Shown: positions 43,507 through 51,407 of the stretch, one piece after another
Numbering within the stretch: the stretch's first letter is position 1
How the letters are laid out: each line of letters begins with the position of its first letter
NCBI RefSeq assembly: GCF_027460265.1
Contig: NZ_JAPZBC010000001.1
Coordinates: 434,001 to 498,000 of the forward strand
Direction of reading: 5' to 3'
Source: Streptomyces sp. WMMC940
GTDB taxonomy: Bacteria; Actinomycetota; Actinomycetes; Streptomycetales; Streptomycetaceae
DNA: 64,000 nt
Program-made: the position numbers and the translations under genes
The notes under the pieces: generated by a model
What the model was told of the DNA's origin: nothing
The model's database searches: none
Seen by the model: only the letters and a program-made list of their open reading frames with translations

Positions 43507-44741
43507 CCACGACGCACGACCCCGTCGCCGCAGCCGAGCGGTGCACCGCGGAGTTCCGGCGGAACCCGCACCCGGTGTACGCGCACCTCCGGGACACCAC
43601 TCCCGTCTGCCCGATGACGCCGCCGCACGGCATCGAGACGTACCTGATCACCCGGTACGAGGACGCGCGCGCGGCACTGTCGGACCCCCGGCTGAGCAAG
43701 GACATGTACGGGGCCATGGACGCGTACCGGAGGATCTTCGGCGACTCGTCGGTGGCACTGGACGACAACATGCTCAACTCCGACGCGCCCAAGCACACCC
43801 GGCTGCGCAAACTCGTCAACTCCGAGTTCACCCCGCGCCGGGTCGAGGCCCTGCGGCCGAAGATCCAGGAGATCGTGGACCGGCTGCTCGACGCATGCCC
43901 GACCGGGGAGCCGTTCGACCTGCTTCCGGCGTTCGCCTTCCCGGTGCCGATCACGGTGATCTGCGAGCTGCTCGGCGTACCGCCGGAGGAGCGGTCGCTG
44001 ATGCAGGAGCTGTCGACGACGGTGGCCCAGACGGGCTTCGGCGAGGAGTTCAAGCGGGCCCAGCAGCAGGCGGAGGAGAACCTCCACGCCTACTTCACCG
44101 AGCTCATCGCGCGCAAGCGCGACCGGCCGGGTGACGACCTGCTCAGCGCGCTCGCCGCGACCCAGGACCAGGAGGGCGGGCTGACCGGCAACGAACTGGT
44201 CTCCACGGCCTTCCTGCTGATGTTCGCGGGCCACAAGACGACCGCGTACCTCATCGGCAACGCCGTGTACCACTTCCTCGCCAACCCGGCACAGCTCCGC
44301 GCCGTGCAGGCGGACCCGCAGCTGACGGGCCCGGCGGTGGAGGAACTGGTCCGCTTCGACGGCTCGGTCGAAAGCGCGACGTTCCGGTACGCGACCGAGG
44401 ACATGGAGATCGGCGGCACCCGGATCCCCAAGGGCGCCCTGGTGCAGATCTCGCTGCTCTCGGCCAACCGCGACCCGCTGAAGTTCGAGAACCCGGACGA
44501 GTTCGACGTGCACCGCCAGGGCACCGCCGCGCATATCGGCTTCGGGCACGGCGGCCACTACTGCCTGGGAGCGCCGCTGGCACGGCTGGAGACGCAGTTG
44601 GCGCTGAACGGCCTGTTCGGCCGGTTCCCGAGGATCGCACTGGCCGATCCGCAGACCGGGCCGGCGTGGATGGAGGTGCCGTTCCCGGCCTTCCGCGGCC
44701 TCACGGAACTGCCGGTCGTGCTCGAACCCGCCGCCTCCTGA
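43503..44741 (+). CDS. Cytochrome P450 with AGHKTT I helix
   Basis: 412 residues from GTG 43503, overlapping the previous stop (GTGA). Haem motif FGHGGHYCLGAPLARLE (Cys354), ExxR as E281-LV-R284. The I helix is FAGHKTT (241-247): Lys245 replaces the acidic residue of the usual AG-x-E/D-T proton-delivery pair, while the Thr is kept. This would change oxygen activation or indicate an unusual reaction. It looks like a class I bacterial P450 (CYP105/107-like by eye), and no ferredoxin lies beside it. Last gene of the four-gene operon. Confidence 0.9.
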   Translation: MTTTHDPVAAAERCTAEFRRNPHPVYAHLRDTTPVCPMTPPHGIETYLITRYEDARAALSDPRLSKDMYGAMDAYRRIFGDSSVALDDNMLNSDAPKHTRLRKLVNSEFTPRRVEALRPKIQEIVDRLLDACPTGEPFDLLPAFAFPVPITVICELLGVPPEERSLMQELSTTVAQTGFGEEFKRAQQQAEENLHAYFTELIARKRDRPGDDLLSALAATQDQEGGLTGNELVSTAFLLMFAGHKTTAYLIGNAVYHFLANPAQLRAVQADPQLTGPAVEELVRFDGSVESATFRYATEDMEIGGTRIPKGALVQISLLSANRDPLKFENPDEFDVHRQGTAAHIGFGHGGHYCLGAPLARLETQLALNGLFGRFPRIALADPQTGPAWMEVPFPAFRGLTELPVVLEPAAS

Positions 44742-44758
44742 GCGGCGGCGTCCAGAAC

Positions 44759-44803
44759 GCCGCGGTGCGAGCCCGTACCCCCGAGCCGGACTCGCACCGC
44801 GGC
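44759..44803 (+). terminator. Terminator of the four-gene P450 operon
   Basis: Perfect 13-bp inverted repeat (44759-44771 with 44791-44803) around a 19-base loop, 18 bases beyond the P450 stop. Confidence 0.7.
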
Positions 44804-44844
44804 CCCATGTGCCCCGGGGCCCGCCGGTGGGTACGGTCGGAACC

Positions 44845-45648
44845 ATGCGACGGGCCGACGCGGTACTGATCGACATCGACGGTGTCCTCACCCTCTCCTG
44901 GAAGCCCCTGCCGGGGGCGGTCGAGGCCATGGAGCGCCTGCGGGAGCGGCGCGTCCCGCTGGCACTGGTCACCAACACCACGTCGCACACCCGCGAATCC
45001 GTCGCCGCCGCACTGGCCGGGGCCGGCTTCCCGGTGACCGCGGACGACGTCCTCACCGCGCCCGCCGCGACCGCCGCCCATCTCGCCGCGCGGTTCCCCG
45101 GGGCGCGATGCCTGCTGCTCAACAGCGGTGACATCGCCGAGGACCTCGAAGGGGTCACCGTCGTGGGCCCGGAGGACGACACCCCGGCGGACGTGGTCGT
45201 CGTCGGCGGCGCGGGGCCCGAGTTCGGCTACGCGGCACTGAACCGCGCGTTCGCCCATCTCCAGCGCGGCGCACGCCTGGTCGCCATGCACCGCAATCTG
45301 TACTGGCGGACCGACGCGGGACTCCAGCTCGACTCGGGCGCGTTCCTGGCCGGCCTGGAACGGGCGGCCGGCACGGAGGCCGAGGTGATCGGCAAGCCGT
45401 CGGGGGCATTCTTCGCCACGGCACTGACCCGTCTCGGCGCCGATCCCGCCGGGACGCTCATGGTGGGCGACGACATCGAGTCCGACGTCCTCGCGGCACA
45501 GCGCCAGGGCCTCACCGGGGTCCTGGTCAGAACGGGCAAGTACCGGCCCGAGACCCACCGGGACGCGTCGGGGACGCCGGACCACGTCCTGGACTCCTTC
45601 GCCGACGTGCCGGGGCTGTTGGAGCGGCTGGCGGGCCGGGACGGCTGA
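44845..45648 (+). CDS. HAD-superfamily IIA hydrolase (NagD/LHPP-like)
   Basis: 267 residues from ATG 44845. It has DIDGVL (motif I, nucleophile Asp11), VTNTTSHTRES (motif II), Lys in GKPSGAFF (motif III) and VGDDIESDVLAA (motif IV). The cap domain between motifs II and III is of the C2 NagD type. It dephosphorylates a small phosphorylated metabolite; mammalian LHPP is a relative that acts on phosphohistidine and inorganic pyrophosphate. No pathway partner is adjacent. Confidence 0.92.
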   Translation: MRRADAVLIDIDGVLTLSWKPLPGAVEAMERLRERRVPLALVTNTTSHTRESVAAALAGAGFPVTADDVLTAPAATAAHLAARFPGARCLLLNSGDIAEDLEGVTVVGPEDDTPADVVVVGGAGPEFGYAALNRAFAHLQRGARLVAMHRNLYWRTDAGLQLDSGAFLAGLERAAGTEAEVIGKPSGAFFATALTRLGADPAGTLMVGDDIESDVLAAQRQGLTGVLVRTGKYRPETHRDASGTPDHVLDSFADVPGLLERLAGRDG

Positions 45649-46065
45649 ACATCCCGGAGCGCCTCTCGTGGTCGACGCGGGTCCGCGTCACCGGCCGCGG
45701 CAGGAGGTGCCGGCGCACCTGCCGGCCCGGGTGCGGAGACGGGCCTCGACCGGGAGCGCCGCACCGGCCTCGGCGCCGCGCGGGAACGGGAGCTGATCGA
45801 CGCCCTGCGCGCGGTCCGGGCACCGCATGACGCGCGGGGACGAGCGGCACGGACACCACGTGATCGCACAGGACGCGCGGTCACCGGGCGACATGACGGG
45901 TCCGCCGTGTCGGCCCCGGCGCAACCCCGTCGCAACGTCGCCGGGGGTTGACTCGGCCACCACGCCGCGCCCACGTACCGCGGCGGGGAAGGGGCGGAAC
46001 GTGTATCAGCGTCATACGGAGCGGCCGGTGCGCGGGTGGGCACCTCGGCCCCCGGATCCCGCGTC
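45649..46065. other. Intergenic region, 417 bp
   Basis: No gene is supported; short open frames contain no recognisable domain. A TTGACT hexamer at 45950 could belong to a promoter for the DUF779 gene. I see no repeat or RNA signal. Confidence 0.4.
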
Positions 46066-46434
46066 ATGAGCGCCGGGACGGGTGCGCTCGCGCCCGTGGA
46101 GCTCACGCCGGCCGCGGCCGGCCTCGTACGTCGGCTGACCGCGGCCCACGGGCCCTTGATGTTCCACCAGTCGGGAGGCTGCTGCGACGGCAGCGCCCCC
46201 ATGTGCTACCCGGCGGGCGAGTTCCGCACCGGCGGCTCGGACGTGCTGCTCGCCGAGCTCGTGGTCGAGGGCGTCGACGCGCCGGTGCCCTTCTGGATGT
46301 CGGTGAGCCAGTACGAGGCGTGGCGCCACACGCGTCTGATCGTCGACGTCGTCGAGGGGCGAGGCAGCGGGTTCTCGCTGGAGGCCCCCGAGGGTGTGCG
46401 GTTCCTGATCCGCTCCCGGATGCTCGGCACCTGA
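46066..46434 (+). CDS. DUF779 family protein
   Basis: 122 residues from ATG 46066. HQSGGCCDGSAPMCYPAGEF with three clustered cysteines is the DUF779 hallmark, and VPFWMSVSQYEAWRHTRLIVDVV follows. DUF779 genes usually sit beside an acetaldehyde or other aldehyde dehydrogenase (exaC-like) and may act in its maturation; no dehydrogenase is adjacent here. The cysteines could bind a metal. The start has no strong ribosome site. Confidence 0.85.
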   Translation: MSAGTGALAPVELTPAAAGLVRRLTAAHGPLMFHQSGGCCDGSAPMCYPAGEFRTGGSDVLLAELVVEGVDAPVPFWMSVSQYEAWRHTRLIVDVVEGRGSGFSLEAPEGVRFLIRSRMLGT

Positions 46435-46653
46435 TCCCCCCGGCCCGGTCCGCGACGCCCCGGTGCGGCGGGGAGAGGGCGGGCCACGTGTCGGGGCGGG
46501 GCTCCCCCGGACCGGCGACACCCGGGGGGCTCGTGCGTCGATGCCCCGCCGCGCCACCGCGCGGGACGGCGCGGCGGTGGTTAGCGTGGCCGGCGGGGGA
46601 GCCTTTGAGCCTCACGATCCGCACAGAAGTCCGCACAGAAGAGAGTCACCGTC

Positions 46654-47445
46654 ATGGCAGACGCACCCGAAGGCACACCGATCTGGGCCGACGCGATGTT
46701 CTCCGACCTGGAGGGGGCCAAGGCCTTCTACGGCGAGGTCCTGGGCTGGACGTTCGGCGAGTCGTCGTCGGAGTACGGCAACTACACGCAGGCGTACGCG
46801 GACGGCAAGGCCGTCGCCGCGGTGGTGCCGCCCATGCCCGGGCAGGAGGGGCACTCCCGGTGGTGCCTCTATCTGGCGTCCCCGGACGCCGCCGCCACCG
46901 CCGGGAAGATCCGGCAGAACGGCGGCACCGTGCTCATGGAGCCGATGCAGGTCGGCGACTTCGGGACGATGTGCCTCGCGCAGGACCCGAGCGGTGTCGC
47001 CTTCGGCGTCTGGCAACCGGGTACGCACAAGGGCTTCGAGGCGACGAACGTCCCCGGCTCCTTCTGCTGGGCGGAGGTCTTCACCCGTGAGCCCGGGAAG
47101 TCGGACGCGTTCTTCCCCGCGGTCTTCGGCTACGGCGTGAAGGCCGTCGCGGACCCCGGGATGGACTTCAAGGTGTTCGACCTGGGCAGCGATCCCGTCC
47201 TCGGACGGATGAGGATGACGGACGAGGAGTTCCCGCCCGAGGTGCCCTCCTACGTCCAGGTCTACTGGACCGTCGCGGACTGCGACGCCGCGGTGGCGAA
47301 GGTCCGGGAACTGGGCGGCAGGGTGGTGTTCGGGCCGATGTCGATGCCCTTCGGCCGCTTCGCGGCCGTGATCGACCCCCAGGGCGCGCCGTTCGCCGTC
47401 ATCGACACCACCACGACCGAGGGCGAGATGCCGACGTTCACCTGA
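46654..47445 (+). CDS. Two-domain VOC (glyoxalase-fold) protein
   Basis: 263 residues from ATG 46654. Two VOC modules: residues about 8-125 (WADAMFSDLEGAKAFYGEVLGWTFG, ending GVAFGVWQP) and about 130-255 (SFCWAEVFTREPGKSDAFFPAVFGYG). This is the CFP30B/27-kDa-antigen type common in actinobacteria, whose activity is not established. Fosfomycin-resistance and dioxygenase enzymes are relatives. It converges with the beta-lactamase-like gene around a shared terminator. Confidence 0.9.
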   Translation: MADAPEGTPIWADAMFSDLEGAKAFYGEVLGWTFGESSSEYGNYTQAYADGKAVAAVVPPMPGQEGHSRWCLYLASPDAAATAGKIRQNGGTVLMEPMQVGDFGTMCLAQDPSGVAFGVWQPGTHKGFEATNVPGSFCWAEVFTREPGKSDAFFPAVFGYGVKAVADPGMDFKVFDLGSDPVLGRMRMTDEEFPPEVPSYVQVYWTVADCDAAVAKVRELGGRVVFGPMSMPFGRFAAVIDPQGAPFAVIDTTTTEGEMPTFT

Positions 47446-47453
47446 CGCGCGGC

Positions 47454-47489
47454 CGGACGCCCGGCACCCGCACCGGTGCCGGGCGTCCG
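47454..47489 (+). terminator. Bidirectional terminator
   Basis: Perfect 15-bp inverted repeat (47454-47468 with 47475-47489), 6-base loop, 8 bases after the VOC stop and 63 bases beyond the stop of the convergent hydrolase. It can serve both genes. Confidence 0.8.
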
Positions 47490-47552
47490 CGCGCGCCGGG
47501 AACCGGCAGTCCTCCGCGGTCGCGTACGGGGGGTGCCGGCCGGAGGGCCGGT

Positions 47553-49214
47553 TCAGCGGCGCGTGAAGGTGCCCAGGCCCGTCTCGTCGAGGTACTCGAC
47601 GCGCAGCGTCCGCGCCGCCGTGCCGCCTTCTCCGAAGGAGAAGGTGACGCCCGTCGGCCCCACGGCGTTCTCGCCGGTCGTCTCGAAGCTGAAGGTGTCG
47701 CCGTCGTAGTGGCGCAGCGGGAAACGCTTCGGCTCCGGGCCGAGTTCGAGCACGAGACCGTCCGGACCGGTGGTGACGACGGCCTTGCCGTAGTAGGCGT
47801 TGCCGTACGTCCCCGTGTAGGCGCCGTCGGGCCGGGCGGCCTTGGCGGCGGCGGGCGGTTCGGCGTAGTCCGTCGGCGACACACCGGCGTCGTCCATCTC
47901 CGTGTACAGCGCTGCGAACAGGGCGAGCCAGTCGCGAGTGGGTTTGCCGTACTGGGCGGTGTCGAAGAAGTCCTCGGCGACGGCGTCGGCCAGTCCCACG
48001 GGCTTGCCGTTGGTGAGCACGACGATGCCGAGCCGCTCACCGGGCAGCATGGTCACGTTGGTGTTGGCGCCGAGCTCGAAGGCACCGGAGTGGCTGAGCC
48101 GCAGCCTGGCCTGGTTGTCGTAGTTCACGTTCCAGCCCAGCCCGTAGAAGCCGGTGCGGCCCGCGGGGGCCGTCGGCGGCTGGGAGACGATCTCGGGCAG
48201 ATGGGTGTGCCGCAGGCTCGCCGCGTCGATGAGCTGTCTGCCGTCGAGCCTGCCTCCGGCGAGTTGGAGCCGCAGCCATCGCATCATGTCGGCCGCGGTG
48301 GAGCTGACGCCTCCGGCGGGCGCCTGGGCGTCCGCGTTCCGGACGTACTTGGCCTGCCAGGTGCCGTCGGGCCCGGGCACGTGGGCCACCGCCTTGTTCG
48401 CGGCCTTCTCGTAGTCGGCGAACGTGGTGCTGGTGGAGTCCATGCCGGCGGGCCGGAAGAGGGTGTCCTCGGCGAGCTTCTGCCAACTGACGCCCTCCGC
48501 GCGGGCGACGGCCTCCGCACCGGCGGTGAAGCCGAAGTTCGTGTACGCGTACGAGGCGCGGAAGGGGGCGAGCGGCTCCTCGCGGAGACGGCCGAGGATG
48601 TACGCCTGGTCGTAACCCAGGTCCTCCAGCAGGTCTCCCGCGTGGTCGGGCAGCCCGCTGCGGTGGGACATGAGGTCGGTGACGGTGACATGCCCGGACA
48701 CCCAGGGGTCCTTGAGCGCGAAGCCGGGCAGGTGGCGGGCGACGGGTTCGTCCCAGCCGGCCCCCCGGTCGTCCGCGTCCTTGCCGGCGACGGCCCCCGC
48801 GACGACGGTCGAGCCGATGGGCTTGGAGAGGGAGGCCAGCTGGAAGACGGTGTCGGGGTCGACGGCCGCGGGCTCGCCGACGTGCCGCTGGCCGAAGCCC
48901 TTCAGATACAGCACGCGGTCCTCGTGCACGACGCCCACCGCGACTCCGGGGACGCCGGTCTGCTTCATCATGCCCCGCACGACGCCGTCGAGCCGGGCCA
49001 CGGCGCGGTCCACGTCGGCCCGGGTGAGCAGCGGCGGCGGCTGGTCCGACGGGGGTTTCGGTACGGCTCGGGACGGCGGCGGGGTGGGGCTGGGCGAGGG
49101 GTCCTGACCGACCGCACCCGAGGTGAGGGCCGTCGCCGCGAAGAGCAGTGCGGCCAGGCCCGATGCGGCGAGCGGGCGGCCACGGCGCGGCCGCAGGCCT
49201 TTCGCGGCGTGCAT
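47553..49214 (-). CDS. Secreted class-C beta-lactamase-like serine hydrolase
   Basis: 553 residues from ATG 49214 (the frame is open further, but this begins a signal peptide at residues 10-35). A Pro/Ser linker (SPSPTPPPSRAVPKPPS) leads into the beta-lactamase/penicillin-binding fold: SLSKP (SxxK, nucleophile Ser), YAYTNFGF (YxN) and HSGAFELGAN (HxG). The last 100 residues form a small extra beta domain typical of esterases and D-aminopeptidases of this family. A true beta-lactamase is less likely than a peptidase or esterase. Exported. Confidence 0.88.
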   Translation of the reverse strand: MHAAKGLRPRRGRPLAASGLAALLFAATALTSGAVGQDPSPSPTPPPSRAVPKPPSDQPPPLLTRADVDRAVARLDGVVRGMMKQTGVPGVAVGVVHEDRVLYLKGFGQRHVGEPAAVDPDTVFQLASLSKPIGSTVVAGAVAGKDADDRGAGWDEPVARHLPGFALKDPWVSGHVTVTDLMSHRSGLPDHAGDLLEDLGYDQAYILGRLREEPLAPFRASYAYTNFGFTAGAEAVARAEGVSWQKLAEDTLFRPAGMDSTSTTFADYEKAANKAVAHVPGPDGTWQAKYVRNADAQAPAGGVSSTAADMMRWLRLQLAGGRLDGRQLIDAASLRHTHLPEIVSQPPTAPAGRTGFYGLGWNVNYDNQARLRLSHSGAFELGANTNVTMLPGERLGIVVLTNGKPVGLADAVAEDFFDTAQYGKPTRDWLALFAALYTEMDDAGVSPTDYAEPPAAAKAARPDGAYTGTYGNAYYGKAVVTTGPDGLVLELGPEPKRFPLRHYDGDTFSFETTGENAVGPTGVTFSFGEGGTAARTLRVEYLDETGLGTFTRR

Positions 49215-49360
49215 GAACCCATTGAACGCCCGAATCGGGGTCCTGTCGTCCGGAGGCCGTGGCCGTACGCGCTCGGACCTCCGGCTCCGGGCCCGGGCGC
49301 CGTCGTCCGCTGCGGGGGCCGGCCCGCGGGCGCCGGGGCCGCCGTCGGGGCGCCGAACCG

Positions 49361-49555
49361 TCAGGGCTTGAGCTTGCCGACGACCTCGGCGGTCGCGGAG
49401 ACCCCGTCGTGGATGGTGGGCGCCATGCTCGTACCCGCGAGGAAGAACCCGAGCAGGCCGCACACGAGGGCGTGTGAGAGCTTCAGCCCGCCGTTGCGGA
49501 GGAAGATCACCGCGAGGACGAGCAACAGCAGCACCACTGAAACCGAAACGGCCAT
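49361..49555 (-). CDS. Small hydrophobic membrane protein, 64 residues
   Basis: ATG 49555 has GGAG 8 bases upstream. Two hydrophobic segments (MAVSVSVVLLLLVLAVIFL and LVCGLLGFFLAGTSM) are joined by RNGGLKLSHA, and the C terminus is VSATAEVVGKLKP. Similar proteins with the LRNGGLKLSHA stretch are widespread in Streptomyces; I recall them near other small membrane proteins but know no function. Confidence 0.75.
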   Translation of the reverse strand: MAVSVSVVLLLLVLAVIFLRNGGLKLSHALVCGLLGFFLAGTSMAPTIHDGVSATAEVVGKLKP

Positions 49556-49696
49556 GGCCGGTCTCCCTCCGCCGCACCGGGGTTGTGCGGCATTCGGGCG
49601 CCAGTGTGGCGGAGTGGAGGCGCCGGACGACCGACTGGCGTGTCCGCCGATCGGGTGGTCGTCAAATCGGTTGTTGACCCCTGGCGTTGCCGCGGG

Positions 49697-50255
49697 TCAG
49701 CCGTCGTGGGCGAGGAGGAAGCGGCGCAGACCGGCGAGGTCGTCGGTGTTGATGTGGTCGGCGCGGGCCGCGAGCAGTTCGTGCCACACGGCGTCGCGGG
49801 CGGCGCCCGGAGCATCGGGGGTGGACCAGAACCGGACGCGCTGTCCTCCGGCATGGGCGGTGGAGACGATGGAGTTCAGCCGGGCTCGCTCGGCTTCCGG
49901 GAAGGGCCCGTCGCCCCGCCAGGTGAAGCTCTGGGTCCGGTTGCCGGAGACGAGCGGGATGAAGGAGGCCGGGGCCGGGGCGGCGAGGTCGCCGCCGAAC
50001 GCCGAGGCGGGCCAGTGCCACCGGCGGGAGACCAGCGGCTGGTCGGCGCCGAGGTCGGCGGATCTGGTCCGGGTTCTCCTGGGAGGTGGTGAGACCGGCG
50101 GTGCCGGTGCACGCCTTGACCGGGTCGAAGGGGGAGGCGGCGGCGAAGACCGCGAAGGTCGATGCCGTCAGCACGGGACGGCGGACAGCGCCCGCCGTCC
50201 CGTCATCCGTGCCATCGGCCCCCAGGGCAGGCCCCGGGGGTCGCGGGGTGCTCAC
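49697..50255 (-). pseudogene. Decayed PI-PLC/glycerophosphodiesterase-like gene with internal deletion
   Basis: The start region (from 50255) encodes MSTPRPP..RRPVLTASTFAVFAAAS, a signal-like segment, up to about NPDQI (about 50060). The rest is in another frame and encodes PASFIPLVSGN, TWRGDGPFPEAERARLNSIV, GQRVRFWSTPDAP and HINTDDLAGLRRFL, ending TGA at 49697. That C-terminal half matches the end of Streptomyces phosphodiesterases of the PI-PLC/GDPD fold, as I remember them. The HxD-containing catalytic N-terminal half is missing, so the gene is about half length and shifted at the junction. Clear decay by deletion. Confidence 0.7.
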
Positions 50256-50310
50256 CTCGTCGGCAGGCCAAGGCCGGCCGACCGGAATTCAGTCAGCCCC
50301 GGTCCCCGGG

Positions 50311-50333
50311 GGCCCGCCGCGTCACTGCGGGCC
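50311..50333 (-). terminator. Weak terminator candidate at the end of the acyl-CoA dehydrogenase operon
   Basis: 7-bp inverted repeat (50311-50317 with 50327-50333) that overlaps the last gene's stop codon. Confidence 0.3.
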
Positions 50334-51407
50334 GGGCAGCGAGACGAGTTCCGCCAGCACCTCCTTGTGACGGCCCGGGGTGCCGAGGGCGATCTCATCG
50401 GCCTTGGCACGTTTGAGGTACAGATGTGCGGGGTGCTCCCAGGTCATACCGATACCGGCGTGGAGCTGGACGCACTCCTCGGCGGCGCGCACCGCCACTC
50501 GGGAGCAGTGCGCCTGGGCGACGGAGACCGCGAGCGGCACCTCGGCGCTTCCGGTGGCGAGCGCGTCCGCCGCGTTGCGGGCCGCGGCGCGGGCTCCGGC
50601 GACATCGACCCACAGTTGCGCCATGCGGTGCTTCAGTGCCTGGAACGAGCCCACGGGCCGGTTGAACTGGTACCGATCACGCGTGTACCGGACCGTCTCC
50701 TCCAGGCACCATTCCGCGATCCCCAACTGCTCCGAGGCGAGCAGCCCTGCGCCGGCGAGCAGCCCGCGGCGCACCGCGGCGCGGGCCTGCTCCGCGTCCG
50801 CGATCCGGGTGCCGGATCCTTCCGCGGTGGTGACGGAGGCGAGGGGGCGGGTGAGGTCGAGCGGGGTGAGCGGTTCGACCGTCGCGTCGCCGCGCTCCAC
50901 GGCGTGGAGGCCGTCGTCCCTGAGCACGAGGAGCACATCGGCGGCTGCGGCGTCGGCGACACCCGTGACGGTCGTTCCGTTCGGGCGGTCGGACCCGGCG
51001 GAGTCGGAGAGCGGGAGGGCGAGGACCGCCACGGTCCGACCGGCGGCCAGCCCCTTCAGGAGGCCCGTGACACCGTCACGCGCCGCGCCGAGCGCAAGCA
51101 GCGTCTCGGTGGCGATGACCGAACTGGTGAGGTAGGGCGCGGGGGTGACCGCGCGGCCGAGCTCCTCGAGGACGACGGCGGCCTCGCGGTGACCGGCGCC
51201 CTGGCCGCCCAGTTCCTCGGGCACGAGGAGTCCGGCCGCGCCGATGCCTGCCGCGAGCGACTGCCACAGCCCGTCGTCGTAGGGCGATCCCGACTCGGCG
51301 CGGGCGAGGACGGCCGTGTGGTCGGACCGTCCGGTGAGCAGGGAGCGAACCGCTGCCCGCAGGTCGTCCTCGGTCTCGGAGTAGAGGAGGTCGGGCTGTG
51401 TGCTCAT
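50322..51407 (-). CDS. Acyl-CoA dehydrogenase, shorter subunit-like member
   Basis: 361 residues from ATG 51407. Acyl-CoA dehydrogenase fold: LLVPEELGGQGAGHREAAVVLEELGRAV in the N-terminal helical domain and a C-terminal helical domain with YTRDRYQFNRPVGSFQALKHRMAQLWVD and VQLHAGIGMTWEHPAHLYLKRA. The central FAD-binding TTAEGSGTRIAD is weak compared with the next gene. In actinobacteria, a short and a long FadE encoded together often form an alpha2-beta2 enzyme for branched or steroid side-chain acyl-CoAs. The start overlaps the previous stop (ATGA). Confidence 0.9.
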   Translation of the reverse strand: MSTQPDLLYSETEDDLRAAVRSLLTGRSDHTAVLARAESGSPYDDGLWQSLAAGIGAAGLLVPEELGGQGAGHREAAVVLEELGRAVTPAPYLTSSVIATETLLALGAARDGVTGLLKGLAAGRTVAVLALPLSDSAGSDRPNGTTVTGVADAAAADVLLVLRDDGLHAVERGDATVEPLTPLDLTRPLASVTTAEGSGTRIADAEQARAAVRRGLLAGAGLLASEQLGIAEWCLEETVRYTRDRYQFNRPVGSFQALKHRMAQLWVDVAGARAAARNAADALATGSAEVPLAVSVAQAHCSRVAVRAAEECVQLHAGIGMTWEHPAHLYLKRAKADEIALGTPGRHKEVLAELVSLPGPQ

